A stretch of 64,000 nt of DNA from Styela clava (taxonomy: Eukaryota > Chordata > Ascidiacea > Stolidobranchia > Styelidae). Below the pieces are notes generated by a model that was given only the letters and a program-made list of their open reading frames with translations, had not been told where the DNA came from and did no database searches. Position numbers and translations under genes: made by a program. Of the stretch, positions 51,746 through 62,113 are shown in pieces (the first letter of the stretch is position 1; the number at the start of each line of letters is the position of its first letter). Where the stretch lies: positions 7,132,501-7,196,500 of the forward strand of contig NC_135263.1 in the NCBI RefSeq assembly GCF_964204865.1, given 5' to 3'.

Positions 51746-52586
51746 CAGGGATGGCAAACCTTTCTCAATGAATGGGTCAAAAATTATATTTTTATCGCGG
51801 AACAGAAGACAGTGGGTCACAGATATTTAATTAATGTTTGTATCTATTAGAAACTTCTGAAACCAATCTTATATGTTTCTATCATAAGCTTCTTATGCAG
51901 CACTCCTATCAGGGACTTTTTATGGCACTCGATTAGAGTACGAAAACACGCACATGAATTCCCAAAAATGTTTAGTATGATGCGGCAAATTATTTTACGG
52001 TTCCAAAGATTTTGGAGGGAATTCCACTCTGATAGTGTTATACTTTTCGATGAGCTTTCAACCACATTACGGCTCTTTTGTGCACTGCCCCATTGCTATT
52101 TCAGATTTCTAGGTTTTTACAAGTCCGAAATTTTTTTTCCCACGGCATTGTAGGCGAGAAACTAATGCAATGCGAAGTAGCATCTAGTCTAGTTCCTGTA
52201 AAAACCCTAAAATAGTCTGCAGATGCACTTCCGAAAGAGACATGATGTTGTGAGAAATGAACAGATCAATTGCATCTGTGTCATAAACACCAATAGCTGA
52301 ATAACGGTAGACAGCGGTACAGACATGCGTCGAAGATTGGGGGTTTTGAAAATTACCATACCGGCCCGGAAATTAACAATTTAAATATGAGCAATCGCAG
52401 CCCTGACTGCCCAACTGACGGTACATTATAATAGTTTAGTTATTATTAGATTAATTTAAGGCCGGTTTTATCAATTTTCATCACATATATGTTAGCATAT
52501 TTTTATTTTATTCGTGCCTTGGCGGGTCACGAATAAAACGCGGTGGGTCGCTTTGTGACCCGCGGGTCAGTGGTTCGCCATCCCTG
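51746..52586. mobile_element. Non-autonomous hAT-type element (841 bp)
   Basis: Starts CAGGGATGGCAAACCTTTC and ends GGTTCGCCATCCCTG. GGGTCA-rich subterminal sequence is found at both ends. Flanking 8-mers CTAGAGGC (51738-51745) and CTATAGGC (52587-52594) differ at one base. No transposase ORF is present. Confidence 0.85.
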
Positions 52587-52594
52587 CTATAGGC

Positions 52595-53815
52595 CTATAT
52601 ATACTATCATTTTCATAACATTTACTCATCCTTTCTTAACTCAAATATTGAAAGCGACATGATTCTATGGTTGATGAAATGCATAAATTATTCTGGTTCA
52701 AAGTTGGTTTATAATTTATATAACAGTGGAACTTGATAGCATCGCAACTTATAAACTTGACTGAATGTTATTTCAAACCTACGAGAAAACAACGTAGGCC
52801 GTTTTCAAATTGCGGTCGATTTTTTTTGCTAAATTGAGATGGAATGGAAATTATTTTCTGCTTACAAATGATACAGCGCCCCAAACATGGACATCGCTGT
52901 ACTCTACAGATTTCTTCCCAACATCATAGGAAACCCCCACTGTGAAATACTGTAGGACCTAATATTGTTGGACTTTGAACGGAAGAATCTTGGGGACCGA
53001 TCTGGACCAGAATATGCCTGCATAGAGTATTAGGCATATATACATGCGGAATTACATCACAACTTCATTCTTTGGTGTGAGAAGCGTTTATTGCACTACA
53101 ACGACTGTGGCAATCGTATCGAAAACGAAGTTCGCCGTCAGGGAAGTAATTGGAGTACATACAGTTAAAACGAATCTGTGTTTTTTACACTAAAGCGCGT
53201 GTATTCAAAGCATATGCTCTCTTTCTCTCTCCCTATATACATATATATGTTCTGAATGAACCCACGTGAAAGAATTGTTTCAATTGGCAACAACGACATA
53301 TAATCCAGTTTTAAAGAAGATTGTTCAAGCCAAGGAATGTTGTAAATCGCAACAAAACAGCACTCGAGTCGGTTATGTATTTTAAAATAACGACATCAAC
53401 AAAACTTAGGGTAAAACCTAATTAACTTGACATTGGTTTTTCATTGTGATGTTGCATTCTCTAGCAATAAATATATCAATAGCTGGATTCCTATTAATAT
53501 ATATTTCAATTTAAAAATATTTTCTTTTTTGGATATTTATGAAGAGAAATTTTTTGAAGGCATACTTGACCTTTTGTTCTAAATACCCTAACGTTGCACG
53601 GGGTACGTGATACGCCTGTCTGATTGCGATTACCGAAAATAATTAAATCAGTGTACTAAAACGTAGGCTAAACATTGTAAGAAAAAACTACAACACTATG
53701 GCATCATATTAAAAAGTTGCACTCGAACGACCTAGCAGCTACTACGATGTAGTAGTGCACTTTAGCCTTTCAATTTCAAGTCATTGATTAATTTTCAATA
53801 GAAATGATAAATTTC
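52595..53815. other. Unassigned stretch
   Basis: AT-rich, with no ORF of note and no paired repeat ends. Nothing supportable. Confidence 0.4.
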
Positions 53816-54600
53816 AAGGGATAATGGGAGCCGTAAAGAAGCCGTTGACTGGTCTATATTCTATCTATACGATTTATCACGGTGGAAATTTTAACAATGC
53901 ACTTGAATTTATTATTCCTTCACTCAAATCTGGCTGCTCCCCTGGTCCTGATGGGATAACCAAGAAACATCTGATAAATTCTCATCCTATTTTATCAGCG
54001 CTTTTATGTTGGTATATGAACACCTGTATGAATCATAGTTATACTCCACCATCTTCTCTTTAAGAACAAAAATTTGTAGCGCAAGTAACTACAGGCAGTA
54101 TCAGTATCGAGGTAGCCTCTGTCTTATCTAAGATTTTTGAAGAACGTATTTTAAATAACATTGAATCTTATTTGACTACATCTCACAACAAGTTTGGTTT
54201 CAAGCCTAGTCACGGTACTGACATGTACAGTTTCACACTAAAACAGCTAGTTGCTTATTATTCCAAAAAATCCTCAGCAGTTTTTATAGCTTTTTTTGGA
54301 TGCTACTAAAGATTTTGATCAAGTTAATCATTGGTCTCTATTTCGTAAATTTATCAACAGAAAAAGTCCGAAAATATTTTTGTATCTGATTGTGCACATG
54401 TATCGTAGTCAATCCATGTTTGTTAGCTGTGTGTCAGATGCATTCTCTGTCCATAATGGCACCAAGCAAGGCAGTATTTTAAGTCCGTATTTATATGCTG
54501 TTGTCGTGGATGTTCTTTCTAATAAGGTAAATTTATAGGCCATTGGATGTGTTGCAAATAGAAAAATGTTCAGTCATATTTTTCAATGATCTTAATTCTC
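53816..54600 (+). pseudogene. Broken non-LTR retrotransposon reverse transcriptase
   Basis: Frames in order: SLKSGCSPGPDGITKKHL, VLSKIFEERILNNIE followed by HNKFGFKPSHGTDM, then after a frameshift DATKDFDQVNHWSLFRKF, MYRSQSMFVSCVSDAFSVHN and GTKQGSILSPYLYAVVVDVL. These are the fingers and palm motifs of a non-LTR reverse transcriptase. At least one stop (near 54061) and one frameshift (near 54290) disable it. The typical ADD box, endonuclease and 5' part are not visible. A CR1/jockey-like clade is likely, and it is distinct from the R2-like fragments. Confidence 0.8.
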
Positions 54601-54934
54601 AAAGTCAGAGATGACCTTGACTGGAAACGTCAATACAATTTAAAAAAAAATTGTCAATTGTTTCACCACTGTGAATTTTTTTTTATTTAAGACATGTTGC
54701 AGTATTTATAACTACCATCTTTTGTTGTTTTCTGATGATTATTATTATAAATAACTTATCATTTCGTACAATAATCGCGTAATTCAGTACATTTCTAGAT
54801 GTGAGAGTATCCGTGAAAGAACGGTAGGCTATTTGGGAACATTCCCTCATCCGAGGCACTCTATAGAAAAATATGTGGTTGTTTATGAGTAGATGTTGAA
54901 ATTCAAAAAACATCTTGTTACAATCATTATGTCG

Positions 54935-55378
54935 GCGGTTTGGCTCACCGTGGTGGAAATAGGCTCGCCCCCGCATCTCTGATTACTTTGCGTGGGTTCG
55001 CAGGTTCGAATCCCATGCGGGGATGGTCATGTGCGAAAGGATTGCTCCTCGCCACCGTAGGGTGGCTCACGTAACCGCTGGTCGGTTAACTTGAACCTGA
55101 ACTGTTTGTGACGGGCTCCTCTCCGATTCTAAACTTTCTCACTTATGGCCTTTCAATATAAACAGGACCTGTGTGCTACGACGCACTCTTTTTTGAGTCC
55201 TATGAGCTTTTTAGTCTACTCAGCCCTACCTTAAACTTGATTCACTTCATTGTGGTATTTTCCTGTGATATTCTTATATACTGTGCTATTTTTGTATTTG
55301 ACTGGGTTTATTGATTTATTTGTGTTATTTAATATGAACCATGATGGTCTGGTATAATAAACTTGAATTGAATTAACA
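54935..55378 (+). mobile_element. tRNA-derived SINE
   Basis: Starts with a tRNA-like head: TTTGGCTCACCGTGGTGG as box A and GGTTCGAATCC as box B (about 55004), about 55-65 nt apart. An unrelated body follows, then a tail ATAATAAACTTGAATTGAATT. Head, body and short repetitive tail are the standard parts of a SINE transcribed by RNA polymerase III. A TTGAATTGAATT tail suggests a partner LINE with the same 3' end. It lies just after the broken LINE reverse transcriptase. Confidence 0.75.
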
Positions 55379-56334
55379 AACTAAATCCTGTGTTTTCCAA
55401 TGGGTTTTAACCCTTTGACAACTTACCGCCTCAGTCAAACTCAAATTTATTGCATGTATACATAACAATGCGACCGTTCTGCTAGCACCAAAAGTGCTCA
55501 AGCCAGACGCTCGATCGAGCGCCTCCTACATATTAGTCGAGACAACGGCTCGCTCATTAGCATCGTCTTTGTACTTTAACATTTTTTTGGCTCTGCCGCT
55601 ATCGACACCGAGGCGCCGCTTCTGTCGCGACGCGGCACTCTCTCGCCCGCCGAGGTAGAATGCCGGTCACCGTGCGCCGGACGGCGCGGCGAAAAAAAAA
55701 GACAAGTCTAACAACACGATGGCCCGGCGGGTGGAGTGAAAAAAAAATCCCAAAAGGACAAATCGAAGATCTTGAGGATGACTCTCAACACTTCGCAGTG
55801 AGAAACTGCTCTTGTGGGTACGACACCCCGATCTTTGATAAACAGCATCAGCGATGGTGGTCGATCGACGCCGCACGACGGCGGAGTCACGCCAAATTCA
55901 TAACCCGGTTCCCTGGCTCTTTGGTTGTCTATTCTCGATATTGTGATCAAAACAGGCATCGTTTTTCAATATATCCTTCGCATTTTTTGACGTCTTGGAC
56001 GCTCTGTCTGTGCTGTTGTGTGGCGTTGTCTGTCGGATAGATTTATATTTGGCAAGTTACAATTGGCGCAAAAGAAGAAAAGCGAAGTTATAAATAGAGT
56101 ACCGGTACCGGTACGCTACCACTGTCATGCCAGCCAAATACCAGCCAAATATCAAACTCATATTCCCGAATTTCATATTAAAGTGTTTCCTGGTCTAACA
56201 AAATGTACTTCCTGACTTTCTACGAAAACTAATACTTTGGGACATCACGCTATCGGAGGATTTATATTCAGATGTTGATTTGGGAATATTACTGCAACTT
56301 ATTATAATGACATGATATGGAAATATTCAATATT
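55379..56334. other. GC-richer patch between SINE and repeat array
   Basis: Positions 55560-55730 are notably GC-rich (GAGGCGCCGCTTCTGTCGCG), and a 126-codon ATG ORF runs 55660-56040 with a basic start and a CSCGYDTP segment. I recognise no domain. It may be part of a promoter or CpG-rich repeat. Confidence 0.35.
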
Positions 56335-59300
56335 TGAAAAAAAAGTTCAGTTATGTGAAAATTGAATTTTTTCATTAAAAAATAGAATTATTTCAAATCT
56401 TTCCGGCCTCGGAGGAAAAGATTTGAATATACCATTGGGTAGAGGATTAACATAAGAACATATTCCGACAAAAAAATTTGAGTGATTTTCGAACTTTTTG
56501 AGGTTCGAAAATCTTTCAAGTATGCGAAAATTGAATTTTTTTAATAAAAAATCGAATTATTTTAAATCTTTCCGGTCTCGAGGGCAAAGATTTGAATATA
56601 CCATTGGATAGGGCACTAACATAAGTACATATTCCAACAAAAAATTGTGGTGACATCCCACGAGTTTTCGAATTTTTTGAGGTTCGAAACTGTTCAAATA
56701 CACAAAAATTGAACTTTATCATAAAAAATCGAATTATTTCGAATCTTTCCGGTCTTGGGGGCAAAGATTTGAATTTACCATTGGATAGAGGACTAACATA
56801 AAAATATATTCCAACAAAAAAATTGTGGTGACATCCGACGAGTTTTTGAACTTTTTGAGGTTCGAAAATGTTCAAGTATAAAAAAATTTTACTTTTTCAC
56901 AAAATATCGAATTATTTCGAATCTTTCCGGTCTCGGGGGCAAAGATTTGAATATACCATTGGATAGTAGACTAATATAGAAACATATTCCAACAAAAAAA
57001 TTGTGGTGACATCCAACGAGTTTTCGAACTTTTTGAGGTTCGAAAATGTTCAAGTATGAAAAAATTGAACTTTTTCACAAAATATCGAATTATTTCGAAT
57101 CTTTCCGGTTTCGGGGGCAAAGATTTGAATTTACCATTGGATAGAGGACTAACATAAAAACATATTTCAACCAAAAAATTGTGGTGACATCCGAAGAGTT
57201 TTCGAACTTTTTGAGGTTCGAAACTGTTCAAATACACAAAAATTGAACTTTTTCATAAAAAATCGATATATTTCGAATCTTTTCGGCCTTGGGGGCAAAG
57301 ATTTGAATTTACCATTGGATAGAGGACTAACATAGGAACATATTCCAACAAAAAAATTGTGGTGACATCCCACGAGTTTTTGAACTTTTTGAGGTTCGAA
57401 ATTGTTCAAGTATGAAAAAATTTAACTTTTTCACAAAATATCGAATTATTTCGAATCTTTCCGTTCTTGGGGGCAAAGATTTGAATTTACCATTGGATAG
57501 AAGACTAACATAGGAACATATTCCAACAAAAAATTGTGGTGACACCCGACGAGTTTTCGAAATTTTTAAGGTTCGAAACTGTTCAAATACACAAAAATTG
57601 AACTTTTTCATGAAAAATCAAATTATTTCGAATCTTTCCGGTCTTGGGGGCAAAGATTTGAATATACCATTGGATAGAGGACTAACATAGGAACATATTC
57701 CAACGATAAAATTGTGGTGACATCCGACGAGTTTTCGAACTTTTTGAAGTTCGAAAATGTTCAATTATGAAAAATTTAACTTTTTCACAAAATATCGAAT
57801 TATTTCGAATCTTTCCGGTCTTGGGGGCAAAGATTTGAATATACCATTGGATAGAAAACTAATATAGGAACATATTCCAACAAAAAAATTGTGGTGACAT
57901 CTGAAGAGTTTTCGAACTTTTTGAGGTTCGAAAATGTTCAAGTATGAAAAATTTAACTTTTTCACAAAATATCGAATTATTTCGAATCTTTCCGGTCTTG
58001 GGAGCAAAGATTTGAATATACCATTGGATAGAAGACTAATATAGAAACATATTCCAACGAAAAAATTGTGATGACATCCGACGAGTTTTCGAACTTTTTG
58101 AGGTTCGAAAATGTTCAAGTATGAAAAATTTAACTTTTTCACAAAATATCGAATTATTTCGAATCTTTCCGGTCTTGGGGGCAAAGATTTGAATATACCA
58201 TTGGATAGAAGACTAATATAGGAACATATTCCAACGAAAAAATTGTGGTGACATCCAACGAGTTTTCGAACTTTTTGAGGTTCGAAAATGTTCAAGTATG
58301 AAAAATTCAACTTTTTCACAAAATATCGAATTATTTCGAATCTTTCCGGTCTTGGGGGCAAAGATTTGAATATACCATTGGATAGAAGACTAATATAGGA
58401 ACATATTCCAACAAAAAAATTGTGGTGACATCCGACGAGTTTTCGAACTTTTTGAGGTTCGAAAATGTTCAAATACACAAAAATTGAACTTTTCCACAAA
58501 ATATCGAATTATTTCGAATCTTTTCGGTCTTGGGGGCAAAGATTTTAATATACCATTAGATAGAAAACTAATATAGGAACATATTCCAACTAAAAAATTG
58601 TGGTGACATCTGACGAGTTTTCGAACTTTTTGAGGTTCGAAAATGTTCAAGTATGAAAAAATTGAACTTTTTCACAAAATATCGAATTATTTCGAATCTT
58701 TCCGGTCATGAGGGCAATGATTTGAATATACCATTGGATAGAAGACTAACATAGGAACAGATTCCAACAAAAAAATTGTGGTGACACCCGACGAGTTTTC
58801 GAACTTTTTGAGGTTCGAAACTGTTCAAATACACAAAAATTGAACTTTTTCATAAAATATCGAATTATTTCGAATCTTTCCGGTCTCGGGGGCAAAGATT
58901 TGAATATACCATTGGATAGAAGACTAATATAGGAACATATTCCAACAAAAAAATTGTGGTGACATCCGACCAGTTTTCGAACTTTTTGAGGTTCGAAAAT
59001 GTACAAGTATGAAAAAATTGAACTTTTTCACAAAATATCGAATTATTTCGAATCTTTTCGGTCTCGGGGGCAAAGATTTGAATATACCATTGGATAGAAG
59101 ACTAATATAGGAACATATTCCAACAAAAAAATTGTGGTGACATCCGACCAGTTTTCGAACTTTTTGAGGTTCGAAAATGTACAAGTATGAAAAAATTGAA
59201 CTTTTTCACAAAATATCGAATTATTTCGAATCTTTCCGGTCTTGGGGGCAATGATTTGAATTTACCATTAGATAGAGGACTAACATAAAAATATATTCCA

Positions 59301-61075
59301 ACAAAAAAATTGTTGTGACATCCAAAGAGTTTTCGAACTTTTTGTGGTTCGAAACTGTTCAAATACACAAAAATTAAACTTTTTTCATAAAAAATCGAAT
59401 TATTTCGAATCTTTCCGGTTTCGGGGGCAAAGATTTGAATTTACCATTGGATAGAGGACTAACATAAAAATATATTCCAACAAAAAAATTGTGGTGACAT
59501 CCAAAGAGTTTTCGAACTTTTTGAGATTCGAAACTGTTCAAATACACAAAAATTGAACTTTTTCATAAAAAATCGAATTATTTCGAATCTTTCCGGTCTC
59601 GGGGGCAAAGATTTGAATAAACCATTGGATAGAAGACTAACATAGGAACATATTCCAACAAAAAAATTGTGGTGACACCCGACGAGTTTTCGAACTTTTT
59701 GACGTTCGAAACTGTTCAAATACACAAAAATTTAACTTTTTCACAAAATATCGAATTATTTCGAATCTTTCCGGTATCGGGGGCAAAGATTTGAATATAC
59801 CATTGAATAGAAGACTAATATAGGAACATATTCCAACGAAAAAATTGTGGTGACATCCGACGAGTTTTCGAACTTTTTGAGGTTCGAAAATGTTCAAATA
59901 CACAAAAATTGAACTTTTCCACAAAATATCGAATTATTTCGAATCTTTCCGGTCTTGGGGGCAAAGATTTGAATATACCATTGGATAGAAGACTAATATA
60001 GGAACATATTCCAACGAAAAAATTGTGGTGACATCCGACGAGTTTTCGAACTTTTTGAGGTTCGAAAATGTTCAAGTATGAAAAATTTAACTTTTTCACA
60101 AAATATCGAATTATTTCGAATCTTTCCGGTCCTGGGGGCAAAGATTTGAGTATACCATTGGATAGAAGACTAATATAGGAACATATTCCAACAAAAAAAT
60201 TGTGGTGACATCTGACGAGTTTTCGAACTTTTTGAGGTTCGAAAATGTTGAAGTATGAAAAAATTGAACTTTTTCACAAAATATCGAATTATTTCGAATC
60301 TTTCCGGTCTTGGGGGCAATGATTTGAATTTACCATTAGATAGAGGACTAACATAAAAATATATTCCAACAAAAAAATTGTGGTGACATTCGACGAGTTT
60401 TCGAACTTTTTGTGGTTCGAAACTGTTCAAATAAACAAAAATTAAACTTTTTTCATAAAAAATCGAATTATTTCGAATCTTTCCGGTCTCGGGGGCAAAG
60501 ATTTGAATATACCATTGGATAGAGGACTAACATAAAAACATATTCCAACGAAAAAATTGTGGTGACATCCGAAGAGTTTTAGAACTTTTTGAGGTTCGAA
60601 AATGTTCAAATACACAAAAATTGAACTTTTTCATGAAAAATCTAATTATTTCGAACTTTCCGGTCTTGGGGGCAAAAGTTTGAAAACACCATTGGATAGA
60701 GGACTAATAAAAAAATTTATTTCAACAAAAAAATTGTAGTGACATTCGACGAGTTTTTACACTTTTTGAGGTTCGAAAGTGGTCAATTTCGCTAAAACTG
60801 AACTTTTCACTCGAAAAATCGATTTATTTTGAATCTTTCCGGTCTCGGAGGTGAAAATTTGAAAATACATTGGATACTGACTAATGAAACAACTTATTCC
60901 AACAAAAAAATTGTAGTGACACCATTGAAGTTTTTGAACGTTTGAGGTTCAATTATTGGCAAATTTTTCATAATTGAAAATTTTGATGAGATAATTTTTC
61001 CGACTATTTTCAAATTTTGCGGACCCGGATGAAAAAAATTGAAGTTATCTATTATGATTCAAAAATTAATTTATT
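56335..61075 (-). repeat. Tandem array of ~178-bp units, left arm of a large inverted repeat
   Basis: About 26 head-to-tail copies. The period is 178 bp, with some 177-bp units. Each unit contains TCGAATTATTTCGAATCTTT, CCATTGGATAGA, ATTCCAACAAAAAAATTGTG and TTTTCGAAC-TTTTTGAG-GTTCGAAAA. Copies from about 56.9 to 60.6 kb are very alike, while the inner end (60.65-61.07 kb) decays gradually. Chance ORFs of 86 aa or more run through units on the minus strand, but most lack an ATG or shift frame each unit, so they are not called as genes. Confidence 0.93.
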
Positions 61076-61426
61076 TTATGAAATTATAAGTAGAGGTTAC
61101 GCGAGGCTAACTACTTATTCTTTTTCAATGCCTTTGCGCTAGTGGATTCATATGCATGTGATGCAAGGATGCTGACTTAAGCAGGAATTAAAATACCATA
61201 CTATACAATTCAAGAGTGCTGCTGCACACCAGCACAAATGTATTTCTGTAACGTTTTCCCTGACCCAAACCAGAATTCCGCAGACAAGCAGTTTACTACA
61301 ATCCTTGTGTTTTGGATTTTTGCGCATAGGAACCAGAAAACGTTGGTTTTTCAAGACGAAAATTTGTCTATTTCGAGTCCTGGCAATTAACTGTCACCTT
61401 CCGCTGAAGGTCTTAGACCACCTCAC

Positions 61427-62113
61427 CTAAAGTTGAATTTTAAATGAGGTACGATAGCAATAAAAGTAAAAACAAGCGTGATTTTCTTTAAACATAATAA
61501 TTTTGACAACCAAATATTGAATTATTCGGAGACAAAAGTGAAAGCCTTCTAAAGAAAAATGCAAACTTGAAGCACTGAAAAGCTTTTGTTTATTAGAGCA
61601 GATCATATTGACTGCCATACACATGTATACTCCACAACTCATTTGGTCTACATGAGGGAGCATAACCAATTGATCGAATCTGACATCTTCTATATTTTCA
61701 AATTGTTTTAGGAAGGGCATGAAGTGAATATTTATTTTGCTTTTTAATTCGTCATTATTACCGTCAGCCGAATCAATCAATGTCAGAGAACCGGAAGACG
61801 AGCACATATGCAGGACAGTAAAATGATTTTCATATAATATTGGATAAAATGTATGCTCACGGAGAATCTTGTTATTGGAAGGTGTAGTTAATTCCTGTTT
61901 CAAATTAGTGAAGTTTTTTATTTTTTTTCCAGATAAAATATGGTTAGTGAACAAAGCAGCAACAGAACCATGAATATTATTTTCTTGTAGTTCGTTGTAA
62001 CTGCGAGTCAATTGCTGAATGAACGCGCAAGCAACATTATCGGTCAGCCATCCGCGATTATGATAAGGATTATTTGAATGCTTTTTAGGGCACTTTTTTG
62101 TGTAATTGAACAT
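61427..62113 (-). CDS. Ulp1/SENP-like cysteine protease domain (C48), 228 aa
   Basis: By family, cleaves SUMO or ubiquitin-like peptides, or processes transposon/viral proteins. The N-terminal part has GWLTDNVACAFIQQL, the WLxDxxI motif of Ulp1 domains. The catalytic triad fits His97 in ENHFTVLHM, Asp114 in LTLIDSADG and Cys160 in MSCGVYMCM. The usual oxyanion Gln about six residues before the Cys appears replaced by His154, with Gln157 nearby; this needs an alignment. About 170 residues look like protease; the last 50 are less conserved-looking and may be past the true exon end. The ATG lies inside the first repeat unit of the right arm, with an in-frame stop four codons upstream, so either translation begins here or an upstream exon is lost. 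Transposons of the KDZ, Mutator-like and Maverick groups carry such proteases; a diverged cellular copy is the alternative. Confidence 0.75.
   Translation of the reverse strand: MFNYTKKCPKKHSNNPYHNRGWLTDNVACAFIQQLTRSYNELQENNIHGSVAALFTNHILSGKKIKNFTNLKQELTTPSNNKILREHTFYPILYENHFTVLHMCSSSGSLTLIDSADGNNDELKSKINIHFMPFLKQFENIEDVRFDQLVMLPHVDQMSCGVYMCMAVNMICSNKQKLFSASSLHFSLEGFHFCLRIIQYLVVKIIMFKENHACFYFYCYRTSFKIQL

Noticed and set aside
55660..56040. 126-codon ORF in the GC-rich patch
   Set aside because: The basic start and lack of any known domain fit a chance ORF in GC-rich DNA. Mentioned only under the region entry.
57167..60430. Many 80-108 aa ORFs in the repeat array
   Set aside because: They follow the repeat period, change frame with 178-bp units, and most start at non-ATG codons. 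They are shadows of the satellite.
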